Shown here: piece by piece, positions 49,495 to 58,291 of the stretch
Layout: each line of letters opens with the position of its first letter
Position numbering within the stretch: position 1 is the first letter of the stretch
Assembly: GCA_021636625.1 (NCBI GenBank)
Contig: JAJWLX010000004.1
Coordinates: 1 to 64,000, forward strand
Source of the DNA: Prevotella sp.
GTDB lineage: Bacteria > Bacteroidota > Bacteroidia > Bacteroidales > Bacteroidaceae
Length of the DNA: 64,000 nucleotides
Reading direction: 5' to 3'
The notes under the pieces: model-generated
Database searches by the model: none
What the model saw: the letters and a program-made list of their open reading frames with translations, nothing else
Told to the model about the DNA's origin: nothing
Made by a program: the position numbers and the translations under genes

Positions 49495-50442
49495 TTATTT
49501 TATAGTAGAAATCGCAGCTTCGAGCTGCTTGATTAATATTTTCTTTTTCATTTCTGGAGCATAGACGAAGCCGATGATGTAGAGGTCGTAGCCTTGCTGC
49601 ATTTCTGCTTGGCTTGTTGACTTATGAATGCGATGCATGACATAAGGTCCTCCCATGGCATCCCCCTTCATCTCCCAGAGCCCTCTTTCTGAAAGAACTG
49701 GAATCTCCATATACATGCTGTCGGTTTCACCGGGCATGTTGGTTCGAAGAATGCTGTCAATCAGAGTTTTATCATTTGCATAAGCTGCATTTGAATTCTT
49801 CATTCTTCGTTCTTCACTCTTCACTTTAAACACGAGCAGGTTTTGCATTCCCGTACTTGCATTATTCGAGATCCAGATGAAGTCTTTTGCTTTTTTGCTG
49901 GCGTTCATCGAGACCGGAATCTTCATGTCAATTCCAAACATCTTCTTGATTTCGTCCTGCATCTCCTTGTTTTGTTTGCTGGGGTTGCAGGAGATGATAT
50001 CTGCCAGATGTTTCAACTCTACCTCATTCACGATTTGGCGGAGTCTTTCGCCATTGAGCCTTTCCTGCAACTGCTGTGCCGAGCGGGCTGTAATGCGGAT
50101 GATATTCTGCGGTGCAGCATTTTCGTCGTGGCTCAGCCTGACGGAGAAATCCCGCTCTCCAATATTCACGACGATTCGGGTTCTGACGAGCAGATAGTTG
50201 CCCTGTGTCTTGCCCTTTTTCACCTGAATCAGTCGGCAAAGTGGTTCGGGTTGGGGCAGTCCTGTCACATCCTCCGTCAGCATCTTGGTCACGATGCTGT
50301 CGGTATCACCCTCGAGTACCACCTCGTAAGGTTGTCCCGTGCTGGCTGGCTTTTTCCTGTTCTTACCTGTTATATCGCAACTTGTCAGGAGAACGAATAT
50401 AAGATAGAACGGGAAAAGGAACGTTATCGTTTTTCTCACCAT
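49495..50442 (-). CDS. DUF4837 family lipoprotein
   Basis: The start is placed at 50442 (MVRKTITFLFPFYL), because it yields a lipoprotein signal with Cys22 in LLTSC and lies 14 bases after the rlmN stop; a longer frame upstream overlaps rlmN. The 315-residue protein has the DUF4837 pattern (YEVVLEGDTDSIVTKMLTED, GLPQPEPLCRLIQV, LWEMKGDAMGGPYVMHR). Function unknown; probably an outer membrane lipoprotein. A heptanucleotide repeat in the gene (49793-49827) encodes the odd stretch VKSEERRMKNSN. Confidence 0.82.
   Translation of the reverse strand: MVRKTITFLFPFYLIFVLLTSCDITGKNRKKPASTGQPYEVVLEGDTDSIVTKMLTEDVTGLPQPEPLCRLIQVKKGKTQGNYLLVRTRIVVNIGERDFSVRLSHDENAAPQNIIRITARSAQQLQERLNGERLRQIVNEVELKHLADIISCNPSKQNKEMQDEIKKMFGIDMKIPVSMNASKKAKDFIWISNNASTGMQNLLVFKVKSEERRMKNSNAAYANDKTLIDSILRTNMPGETDSMYMEIPVLSERGLWEMKGDAMGGPYVMHRIHKSTSQAEMQQGYDLYIIGFVYAPEMKKKILIKQLEAAISTIK
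49793..49827 (-). repeat. Heptanucleotide repeat inside the DUF4837 gene
   Basis: Five plus-strand units: GAATTCT, TCATTCT, TCGTTCT, TCACTCT, TCACTTT. The type resembles intergenic heptad repeats elsewhere in the window, yet here it is translated. Confidence 0.8.
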
Positions 50443-50455
50443 TATGCTATTCTCT

Positions 50456-51526
50456 CTACATCTCCTCTTTCTGCTTCTCATCCTCATGATGTCGGATTTC
50501 TCCGATCTTTTTCGAGGTGCTGAGCAGACCGCAGGCTGCATAGATGTCCTGGCCGCGGCTGGCACGGATAGTGGTGAAAACACCGTGGGAAGTGAGGTAG
50601 TCACGGAACTGCTCCATCTTCTCATCGTTCACACCCTGCAGCGGGATGTCGGGAATCTGATGGAAGCGGATGAGATTGAAACGGCAATCGAGCCCCTTCA
50701 CCAGTTTGATGATGGCCTTGGCATGCTGCATACTGTCGTTCACTCCCTTGAATACGATGTACTCGAAACTCAGGCGGCGCTGATGAGAGAAATCGTAGTT
50801 CTTCAGAAGCTCTACCACCTGTTCTATACTCATTCCGCGTTCTGCAGGCATCAGTTCTGCACGTTCTGATGGTATCGGGTCGTGCATCGAAATTGCCACA
50901 TGGCATTCGCTCTCTTCCAGGAATCGTTTCAGCTTGTTCTTCACGCCCACGGAACTTACTGTGATTCGTTTCGGACTCCACGCCCAACCATAATCGGCGG
51001 TGAGAATCTCGGTGGCACGAAGCACATTGTCGAGATTGTCCATCGGCTCGCCCTGTCCCATGAATACGATGTTGGTGAGCTTGTCCACCTCAGGCAGCGA
51101 GTAAATCTGGTTCAGGATGTCGCCGGCAGGTAAGCTACCCTCGAATCCCTGCTTTCCTGTCTGGCAGAAGAGGCAGTTCATTTTGCAGCCCACCTGTGAT
51201 GAAACGCAGAGGGTGGCACGGTCTTTATCCGGGATATAGACCGTTTCTACGAATTTGCCGCTTCGGGTAGGGAAGAGGTACTTGATGGTACCATCCACAG
51301 AGTATTGTGCGTCAGAGAATTCTGCGCATCCTATTTCGTATTCGGCAGCGAGTTTGGCACGGTTGGCTTTCGAGATGTTGGTCATCTCATCAATGCTCTT
51401 TACGTGCTGCTCATAGAGCCACTTCGCCATCTGTCCGCCGGTGAAGGCAGGCATGCCGAGATCCTTAGCCACCTGCTTCAATTCAGCAAGTGTAAGACCT
51501 AAAAGATATTTTTTTTCATTATTCAT
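50456..51526 (-). CDS. rlmN: 23S rRNA/tRNA adenine C2-methyltransferase RlmN
   Basis: A radical SAM enzyme methylating A2503 of 23S rRNA and A37 of some tRNAs. The start is placed at 51526 (MNNEKKYLLGLTL); the open frame continues 16 codons upstream through the promoter. The 356 residues include the helical N-domain (FTGGQMAKWLYEQHV), the cluster motif CKMNCLFCQTG, VFMGQGEPMDN, the SAM region ISMHDP, and the mechanistic C-terminal Cys in YAACGLL. First gene of the rlmN-DUF4837-pdxA operon. Confidence 0.94.
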   Translation of the reverse strand: MNNEKKYLLGLTLAELKQVAKDLGMPAFTGGQMAKWLYEQHVKSIDEMTNISKANRAKLAAEYEIGCAEFSDAQYSVDGTIKYLFPTRSGKFVETVYIPDKDRATLCVSSQVGCKMNCLFCQTGKQGFEGSLPAGDILNQIYSLPEVDKLTNIVFMGQGEPMDNLDNVLRATEILTADYGWAWSPKRITVSSVGVKNKLKRFLEESECHVAISMHDPIPSERAELMPAERGMSIEQVVELLKNYDFSHQRRLSFEYIVFKGVNDSMQHAKAIIKLVKGLDCRFNLIRFHQIPDIPLQGVNDEKMEQFRDYLTSHGVFTTIRASRGQDIYAACGLLSTSKKIGEIRHHEDEKQKEEM

Positions 51527-51530
51527 ACTG

Positions 51531-51538
51531 CAAAGATA
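51531..51538 (-). promoter_or_regulatory. -7 element of the rlmN promoter
   Basis: Minus strand TATCTTTG ends four bases before the rlmN ATG, the same geometry as miaA. This suggests a leaderless mRNA. The -33 element is not evident. Confidence 0.5.
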
Positions 51539-51560
51539 CGCTTTTTTGCTGAAAAATTCG

Positions 51561-51568
51561 TATCTTTG
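51561..51568 (+). promoter_or_regulatory. -7 element upstream of the DUF4922/SpoIID gene
   Basis: TATCTTTG on the plus strand, 38 bases before the ATG at 51607, divergent from the rlmN element. Confidence 0.5.
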
Positions 51569-51606
51569 CCACATATTTTAATATAATAAGCTAAAATAAG
51601 GTGAAA

Positions 51607-54600
51607 ATGAGAGAAAAAATAGATCTTTTCTTGCCTTGTGACGACCTACAGGAAGCTAGATTTACGACCATAGATCTTCACGAAGACAAAACAGTACAGC
51701 ATATCAACCTCCTGGTGAGCGCTGACTTCGCTGCCCAGCATCCGGTGCCGGAAGGTTGCACCTTCATTGCCGTTGACCGCCTTGAGAGTTCTAACACAGT
51801 AGAGAGCATCGCTGAGAACACCGATGCCGACTATGTGTTGATCTGTACCAAAAATACAGATATCCGATGGGGCAATCTCGCATTGGAGCGTTTTCTCCGT
51901 GTGGCTGATGACACGGGAGCGGTGATGGTTTACTCTGATCATTACACAATGGTAGTGGATGAGGAGAAAACAGCCAAATTCCAGGCTTCATTGGGTGAAG
52001 ATGCTTCTGACCTGGAAAAATCACTGAGAGTTCCTAAGTTGGAAAAGCATCCGGTAATCGACTATCAGCAGGGTTCACTCCGTGATGATTTCGATTTTGG
52101 AAGCCTCTGGCTCATCAAGGCACAGGCTCTCCGTGATTATGTAGCTCAGCGTGATCGTCAGGAATACCTCTATGCAGGTCTCTACGACCTGAGACTTTAT
52201 CTGAGTCGAGTGGGAGAAATCTTCCATATCAATGAATATCTCTATACCGAGACAGAGAAGGACAATCGCAAGAGCGGTGAGAAGCAGTTCGACTATGTGA
52301 ATCCTCGTAACAGGGAGGTGCAGATAGAAATGGAAAAGGTTTGTACCCAGCATCTGGGCAAATTGGGCGCTCTGATTGATACCTGTTACTATCGTCAGCC
52401 GAATTTTGATGAGCAGGACTTTGAATATGAGGCATCTGTCATCATCCCAGTTTTCAATAGAGAGAAGACCATCGCAGACGCTGTGCTTAGTGCAATGTGC
52501 CAGAAGACTAATTTCAAGTTCAACGTCATAGTTGTAGATAATCATTCTACTGATCGTACAGGTGAAATCGTGCAGGCTATTGCTGATAGTACGAACTGGG
52601 ATGTTGAGAAACTTGATTTGGAATATAAGGAGGGAAAGGTAAAATATACGATGCAGGAAAAGCTGGCTCCACGTCTCTTCCTGCTCCAACCTGCAAGCAA
52701 AGACCTTGGAATAGGTGGCTGCTGGAATCTGGCCATCTCTAGCGAGTTTTGCGGAAAGTTTGCTGTTCAGCTCGATAGCGATGACCTCTATTCTTCTACC
52801 GATACACTGCAGAAGATAGTAGATGCTTTCCATCAGCAGAAGGCTGCGATGATTGTGGGTTCTTATCGTATGTGCGACTTCGATCTGCAGACCCTTCCTC
52901 CTGGACTTATCGACCATAAGGAGTGGACCGAAGAGAATGGCTGCAACAATGCGTTGCGCATCAATGGTTTAGGTGCTCCTCGTGCTTTCTTTACCCCGTT
53001 GGCAAGACAGATACAGTTTCCTAATACCAGCTATGGCGAGGACTATGCGATGGGCTTGGCTTTCTCTCGCCGCTACCGCATCGGCAGAATCTATGAGGAA
53101 CTCTACCTCTGTCGTCGCTGGGGAGGAAACTCTGATGCAGCCCTCAGTATAGAAAAGGTGAACGCCAATAATCTTTATAAAGACCGTTTGCGCACCATGG
53201 AGTTGAAGGCACGTCAGCAGATGCTGTTGGGAAAGGCTGATATCATGGAAGATAGCAGTATCTCACGATTCTTCAATCGGCAGTTGGAGCAATGGGAGGA
53301 GGCTCGACATCGTTATCGCGACCTCAAGCACGTAGAGACCAAGACACTCTCTGAGTTTGTGAAGTTGCAGTGGAATCCGGCTCGTATGGTTAGCACGGGA
53401 GCCAAAATCGACAAGAAGGCATTGAGCGAGCGCCCTTGCTTCCTCTGTGCTTGCAATCGTCCGGAAGAACAGATGGTGCAGCAGATAGACGATAAGTTCC
53501 AACTTCTGGTGAATCCGTTCCCTATCTTGCCAATCCATTTCACGATCCCGGCACGCAAACACCAGTATCAGCTCATCTATAAGAACTATGGTGAGATGCA
53601 CAGATTCCTGAGTCTTCACAGCGACTTGATGGTATTCTATAATGGTCCGAAGTGTGGAGCTTCTGCTCCAGACCACCTGCATTTCCAGGCTGGTTCTAGT
53701 GGACTTCTTCCTTTGCAGGCAAACTGGCAGCGGCTTTCCCGCAATCTTACCGACATCATCTCGCTGAATGATGATGAGAAGATTGCATTGATTCGCGATT
53801 TCATCGTGCCAGCCTTTGTTATTATCTCGAAGAGCGAAGAGAGTGATGAAACCCTCTTCCGCCGACTTTACAAGGCTTTGCCTCATCGTGGCGACGAGAA
53901 AGAGCCAATGATGAACATTGTAGCCTGGTGTAAGTGCGAAGAATTCATCACTGTGGTTATCCCAAGAGAGAAACATCGACCAGATGCTTACTTTGCTGAA
54001 GGGGATGCACAGGTGATGGTTTCGCCGGGAGCACTCGATATGAGCGGACTCATCATTACTCCTCGTGAGGAAGATTTCCGTAAACTCACCGATGAAAAGG
54101 CTACTGCTATCTTGCAGGAATGCGGTATCAGTCCAGAGAAGGTAGAGACTATCGTTAATAAGCTGAAGGCGGCAAAGGAGGCTAAGGCTGCTGTCGGAAC
54201 TTCTGCCTTATATAATAATGGTAAGGAGCCGGAAGTAACTGTTGGAATCGTGAGTGCCCAGAAGGTTCATTTCATACTCAACAAACCTTATCTTGCCAAG
54301 GGAGAAATCGTGATTGGTGAGCAGGAGGTGGAATTCTCTGAAGGTGGTGTACTTTGGAATGGAAATCAGTATAGTTCACTGACTTTCCATCCGCAGAGTC
54401 CGGATGCCTCTTTCTCTTTGAGTGATGTAACCATCGGTGTGAACTTCCATTGGGAGCGCAAGGAAACCCAGACTTTCCAGGGTACGCTGAGATTCCTGGT
54501 AGAATCTGATAAGATTTTAGCCATCAACGAGCTGCCTGTAGAGAAATATCTGGAGAGTGTCATCAGCAGTGAGATGAGTGCCACATCCAGTCTCGAACTC

Positions 54601-55548
54601 CTGAAGGCGCACGCCGTGATTTCCCGTTCTTGGCTTTTGGCTCAGATGCAGCATCGCAGAGAGGTGGCGGAGAGTGGCAACAATTTCTTCTCTTTTGTGA
54701 AGAAGGAAGATATGCTCATCCGTTGGTACGATCGCGAAGATCATACTCTTTTCGATGTTTGTGCCGATGATCATTGTCAGCGTTATCAGGGAATTACGAA
54801 GGAAACCTCACCACATGTGGCAGAGGCGGTAAGACTCACCAGAGGACAGGTTCTGCTGGATGGTGATGAGATTTGTGATGCCAGATTCTCGAAGTGTTGT
54901 GGCGGTATTACCGAAGAGTTCCAGTATTGCTGGGAGAATACGCCGAAGAATTATCTCACAGCCGTAAGGGATATTGCCTTGGGTGTAGAGGATGCAAAGG
55001 TTATGCCTGATCTTACCAGCGAGGAAGAGGCTGAGAAGTGGATTCGCTCGAACCCACCTGCTTTCTGCAATACGACAGACAAGAAGATTCTTTCGCAGGT
55101 ATTGAATGACTATGACCAGGAGACTGCCGATTTCTATCGCTGGAAGGTAACGCTCACTCAGGAGAAACTCCAGCAGCTTATCGCTGACAAACTGAAGATG
55201 GATTTTGGTGCCATCCTCGACCTGAAGGCCGTTGAGCGAGGTAAGAGTGGAAGAATCAGCAAACTCCAGATTATCGGTACCGAGAAGACCTTCACCATCG
55301 GTAAGGAACTCGAAATCCGACGTGCACTCAGCGATTCTCATCTTTTAAGTTCTGCTTTTGTGGTAGATAAACAGGATGAAGATGAGCAGGGAGTACCTCA
55401 GCGTTTCGAACTCATCGGTGCAGGATGGGGCCATGGAGTAGGTCTCTGTCAGATTGGTGCTGCGATGATGGGCGAGGAGGGGTATCTCTATGATGCTATC
55501 CTCCTGCACTACTATCAGGGTGCAGAAATCAAGAAACTCTATAAATAA
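51607..55548 (+). CDS. Multidomain protein: GT-like region, GT2, DUF4922 (HIT-like), SpoIID/LytB
   Basis: A very large protein (1313 residues from ATG 51607; GTG at 51601 is possible). Residues about 1-250 look like a nucleotide-sugar-transferase domain. About 275-540 is a GT2 domain (ASVIIPVFNREKTIADAV, LDSDDLYSS). About 600-880 is DUF4922, with FLCACNRPEEQ, NPFPILPIHFTIP and the DHLHFQAG motif of HIT/GDP-sugar phosphorylase-like enzymes. About 930-1313 is SpoIID/LytB (EKYLESVISSEMSATSSLEL, CADDHCQ, FSKCCGGITEE, GWGHGVGLCQIGAAM), a lytic peptidoglycan enzyme fold. No signal peptide is evident, which is odd for SpoIID. An AmpG-like transporter follows after nine bases. Confidence 0.85.
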   Translation: MREKIDLFLPCDDLQEARFTTIDLHEDKTVQHINLLVSADFAAQHPVPEGCTFIAVDRLESSNTVESIAENTDADYVLICTKNTDIRWGNLALERFLRVADDTGAVMVYSDHYTMVVDEEKTAKFQASLGEDASDLEKSLRVPKLEKHPVIDYQQGSLRDDFDFGSLWLIKAQALRDYVAQRDRQEYLYAGLYDLRLYLSRVGEIFHINEYLYTETEKDNRKSGEKQFDYVNPRNREVQIEMEKVCTQHLGKLGALIDTCYYRQPNFDEQDFEYEASVIIPVFNREKTIADAVLSAMCQKTNFKFNVIVVDNHSTDRTGEIVQAIADSTNWDVEKLDLEYKEGKVKYTMQEKLAPRLFLLQPASKDLGIGGCWNLAISSEFCGKFAVQLDSDDLYSSTDTLQKIVDAFHQQKAAMIVGSYRMCDFDLQTLPPGLIDHKEWTEENGCNNALRINGLGAPRAFFTPLARQIQFPNTSYGEDYAMGLAFSRRYRIGRIYEELYLCRRWGGNSDAALSIEKVNANNLYKDRLRTMELKARQQMLLGKADIMEDSSISRFFNRQLEQWEEARHRYRDLKHVETKTLSEFVKLQWNPARMVSTGAKIDKKALSERPCFLCACNRPEEQMVQQIDDKFQLLVNPFPILPIHFTIPARKHQYQLIYKNYGEMHRFLSLHSDLMVFYNGPKCGASAPDHLHFQAGSSGLLPLQANWQRLSRNLTDIISLNDDEKIALIRDFIVPAFVIISKSEESDETLFRRLYKALPHRGDEKEPMMNIVAWCKCEEFITVVIPREKHRPDAYFAEGDAQVMVSPGALDMSGLIITPREEDFRKLTDEKATAILQECGISPEKVETIVNKLKAAKEAKAAVGTSALYNNGKEPEVTVGIVSAQKVHFILNKPYLAKGEIVIGEQEVEFSEGGVLWNGNQYSSLTFHPQSPDASFSLSDVTIGVNFHWERKETQTFQGTLRFLVESDKILAINELPVEKYLESVISSEMSATSSLELLKAHAVISRSWLLAQMQHRREVAESGNNFFSFVKKEDMLIRWYDREDHTLFDVCADDHCQRYQGITKETSPHVAEAVRLTRGQVLLDGDEICDARFSKCCGGITEEFQYCWENTPKNYLTAVRDIALGVEDAKVMPDLTSEEEAEKWIRSNPPAFCNTTDKKILSQVLNDYDQETADFYRWKVTLTQEKLQQLIADKLKMDFGAILDLKAVERGKSGRISKLQIIGTEKTFTIGKELEIRRALSDSHLLSSAFVVDKQDEDEQGVPQRFELIGAGWGHGVGLCQIGAAMMGEEGYLYDAILLHYYQGAEIKKLYK

Positions 55549-55557
55549 AGCTGTAGA

Positions 55558-56892
55558 ATGGGAACATTGAAAAATAGTCGGAATCCATGGGCTTGGATTC
55601 CGACACTCTACTTTGCGGAAGGACTGCCTAACGTTATCGTGACAGCCCTCTCTGTGGTTATGTATATGCAGTTGGGCTTGACCGATGCTGAGGTGGGTCT
55701 CTATACCGGATGGCTCGCCCTGCCTTGGGTTATCAAACCCTTGTGGAGTCCATTCATCGACCTGCTGAAGACCAAGCGCTGGTGGGTATTGACGATGCAG
55801 GCGCTCATCGGAGCAGCTCTTGCCGGAATCGCCTTTTCGCTGCCTACTGCCTTCTGGTTCCAGGCAACGATGTGTTTCTTCTTCCTCATCGCCTTCTGTA
55901 GTGCCACCCACGATATTTCGGCGGATGGTTTCTATATGATAGAGTTGGATGAGCATACGCAGACCAAGTTCGTGGGTTTGAGAAACACCTTCTATCGCCT
56001 TGCCATCATTTTCGTGAATGGATTCCTGGTGATGCTGGCTGGTGTTCTCCAAGTGCTGTTCCGTAACCAGATTCGCTTCTCATGGGCGCTTATCTTCTAC
56101 GGATTGGCAGGTATCTTCATCGGATTGTGGCTCTATCATAGCCGGTTCATGCCGCGTCCGAAGGAGGATGTGCAGACCGATAGAACGGTGGGTGAAGTGG
56201 CGCACGAACTGAAGAATATGTTCCGCACTTTCTTTGTGAAATTCGGATTGGGAGAAACCATCTGTGTGATGCTCTTCCTCCTGCTTTATCGTTTCCCGGA
56301 AGCACTCTTGAATACGATGACCAAAACCTTCATCCTTCGTCCTAATTCGCAGGGCGGACTGGGATTGTCTCCGCAGGAATATGGCTTTGCCAATGGTACT
56401 GTTGGACTGATCGGTTTGCTGCTGGGTGGTATCATCGGCGGTATTCTGGTGAGCCGCGATGGTATGAAGAAATGGCTTTGGCCGATGGTTTGCGCCATCA
56501 CCCTGCCGGATGTGGTTTACATCTATCTGAGCTATTCGCTGAACAGCGACATCATCGTGGTTTCAAGCTGTCTCTTTATCGAGCAGTTCGGTTATGGTTT
56601 GGGCTTCACGGTTCTTACCCTTTATATGCTGTTCTATAGCCAGGGCAAGTTCAAGACATCCCATTATTCCATCTGTACAGGTATCTCTTATTTAGGTTTG
56701 ATGTTGCCAGGTATGGTTTCGGGATATCTGAAAGATATGGTAGGCTATCGCTTGTTCTTCATTATCGTGATGGCATGCTGCGCCATCACCTTCCTGGTTA
56801 CCGCTTTCCTGAAGATAGATCCTGAGTTCGGAAAGAAAGAGAAGGAGATCAAGGAGGCAATAGAAGAGGAAGAAATGGAAGTGCTAGAATAA
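55558..56892 (+). CDS. MFS transporter, AmpG (muropeptide permease)-like
   Basis: A 444-residue inner membrane protein with about 12 hydrophobic segments. AmpG-like features: PTLYFAEGLPNVIVTALSVV, LGLTDAEVGLYTGWLALPWV, KPLWSPFIDLLKTKRWWV and the ATHDISADGFYM loop. AmpG carries anhydro-muropeptides into the cytoplasm for recycling. Its neighbour upstream has a SpoIID/LytB domain, so a cell-wall fragment pathway is plausible. It is followed by a terminator. Confidence 0.88.
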   Translation: MGTLKNSRNPWAWIPTLYFAEGLPNVIVTALSVVMYMQLGLTDAEVGLYTGWLALPWVIKPLWSPFIDLLKTKRWWVLTMQALIGAALAGIAFSLPTAFWFQATMCFFFLIAFCSATHDISADGFYMIELDEHTQTKFVGLRNTFYRLAIIFVNGFLVMLAGVLQVLFRNQIRFSWALIFYGLAGIFIGLWLYHSRFMPRPKEDVQTDRTVGEVAHELKNMFRTFFVKFGLGETICVMLFLLLYRFPEALLNTMTKTFILRPNSQGGLGLSPQEYGFANGTVGLIGLLLGGIIGGILVSRDGMKKWLWPMVCAITLPDVVYIYLSYSLNSDIIVVSSCLFIEQFGYGLGFTVLTLYMLFYSQGKFKTSHYSICTGISYLGLMLPGMVSGYLKDMVGYRLFFIIVMACCAITFLVTAFLKIDPEFGKKEKEIKEAIEEEEMEVLE

Positions 56893-56934
56893 TATTTCTA
56901 TATATAAATAGGTGAAAATCTGAGAAAAGGTCGT

Positions 56935-56968
56935 TGGGTATCGTCCCAACGACCTTTTTACGTTAAAG
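56935..56968 (+). terminator. Terminator after the AmpG-like gene
   Basis: A perfect 14-bp stem (56935-56948 with 56955-56968) with six-base loop, ending in T residues. Confidence 0.9.
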
Positions 56969-56992
56969 TATTTGAAATCTTTTTCTTCTGCC

Positions 56993-57042
56993 CTTGTGAT
57001 ATCATTTTAATATCGTATATTTGCGATATCAAAATGATATCA
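56993..57042 (+). promoter_or_regulatory. Promoter embedded in a large dyad operator (SPFH operon)
   Basis: Arms of 19 bp (56997-57015 and 57024-57042) are inverted repeats with one mismatch. The 8-base spacer is exactly the -7 element TATATTTG (57016-57023). CTTG at 56993-56996 is at the -33 distance (19-bp gap). Each arm contains two GATATC-like half-sites separated by five bases. A regulator bound here would block the promoter. Confidence 0.75.
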
Positions 57043-57073
57043 ACATCAATAACGTAATAAATAAAGTAAAATT

Positions 57074-58042
57074 ATGGAGAATAAGGAATTTACGTATCAG
57101 GGAAAGACCTTGAATGGCATCCTGATGTTAGTATTAAACATCATCGGCTTTCTGGCTGGAGTTGGCTTGTTTATATTTGCCTGCGTTTCGCAAGAAGGCT
57201 GGCTGGCAAATGTCTGTGGTGTTTGTGGCGTACTGCTTCTCATCCTGAGCATCATCTGCGTCTGCGGTTTCATCCTGGTAGAGCCGGGTCAGGCTCGCGT
57301 ATTGCTTTTCTTCGGTAAGTATCGTGGCACTTTTACAGAGCCGGGTTACTATTGGCTGAATCCGTTTATCAGTCAGAAGAAGCTTTCGCTTCGTGTGCGC
57401 AACCTCGATGCCGAACCTATCAAGGTGAATGACAAGACGGGTAATCCGATTATGATTGGTATGGTGCTGGTATGGAAACTGAAAGATACCTACAAGGCTA
57501 TCTTTGAGATTGATACCCAGACGATGGCTGAGGGTTCTACAGGTCAGGCTGGCATTGGTGCTTCTGCTGCACAGATCATGAACATGCTGGGCCGCTTTGT
57601 CCAGATTCAGGCAGATGCCGCTCTCCGTCAGGTAGCTGGACAGTATGCCTACGATGATGACGAGGGTGGAAAGTCGAATCAGATTACGCTTCGAGATGGA
57701 AGTGATGAGATTAACAAGGAGTTGGAGGCTCGCATCGACGAGCGCTTGGCGATGGCAGGTATTGAGGTAGTAGAGGCTCGCATCAACTATCTGGCTTATG
57801 CACCGGAGATTGCAGCCGTGATGCTTCGTCGCCAGCAGGCTTCAGCCATCATCTCTGCCAGAGAGAAGATAGTTGAGGGAGCCGTGTCGATGGTGAAAAT
57901 GGCATTGCAGAAGTTGAGCGATGAAGATGTGGTAGAGCTTGATGACGACAAGAAGGCTGCCATGGTCAGCAATCTGCTCGTAGTGCTCTGTGGCGATGAT
58001 ACCGCCCAGCCTGTAGTAAATACGGGAACATTGAATCATTAA
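57074..58042 (+). CDS. SPFH/band 7 domain membrane protein
   Basis: The 322-residue protein has two N-terminal transmembrane segments (about 15-37 and 45-68). An SPFH/band-7 domain follows (VEPGQARVLLFFGKYRGTF, EPGYYWLNPF, ITLRDGSDEINKELEARIDE), with a helical C-terminus (RRQQASAIISAREKIVEGAV). Such proteins form oligomeric scaffolds at membranes. It is first in a three-gene operon with a ribbon-helix-helix protein and a membrane protein. I recall this pairing from other bacteria. Confidence 0.9.
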   Translation: MENKEFTYQGKTLNGILMLVLNIIGFLAGVGLFIFACVSQEGWLANVCGVCGVLLLILSIICVCGFILVEPGQARVLLFFGKYRGTFTEPGYYWLNPFISQKKLSLRVRNLDAEPIKVNDKTGNPIMIGMVLVWKLKDTYKAIFEIDTQTMAEGSTGQAGIGASAAQIMNMLGRFVQIQADAALRQVAGQYAYDDDEGGKSNQITLRDGSDEINKELEARIDERLAMAGIEVVEARINYLAYAPEIAAVMLRRQQASAIISAREKIVEGAVSMVKMALQKLSDEDVVELDDDKKAAMVSNLLVVLCGDDTAQPVVNTGTLNH

Positions 58043-58048
58043 AAAAGT

Positions 58049-58291
58049 ATGGCTAAAAAGGAAACAAATACGAAGAGTTTTATATTGCGCATTGATTCGG
58101 AAACGATGAGTGCCATTGAAGCGTGGGCGGAGGATGAGTTCCGCTCAACCAACGGCCAGCTGCAATGGATCATCGCTGAAGCGCTGCGCAAGGCTGGCAG
58201 ACTGCCTAAGAAAAAGAAGGCTGCATCAAAGAAAACGAAGGAAGAAGTCGATTCAAATCAAATAGGAGGGGAAAAGAAAGATGAAGAATAA
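58049..58291 (+). CDS. Arc/MetJ-type ribbon-helix-helix protein
   Basis: An 80-residue protein. Residues about 10-50 fit a ribbon-helix-helix: strand KSFILRID, helix SETMSAIEAWAEDEF, turn RSTNG, helix QLQWIIAEALRKAG. The rest is Lys/Glu-rich. It is a good candidate to bind the dyad operator upstream of the operon, which would make the operon autoregulated; that is inference. It overlaps the next gene by 11 bases. Confidence 0.8.
   Translation: MAKKETNTKSFILRIDSETMSAIEAWAEDEFRSTNGQLQWIIAEALRKAGRLPKKKKAASKKTKEEVDSNQIGGEKKDEE

Noticed and set aside
50443..50625. A 61-codon N-terminal extension of the DUF4837 gene
   Set aside because: It overlaps rlmN and would bury the lipoprotein signal sequence.
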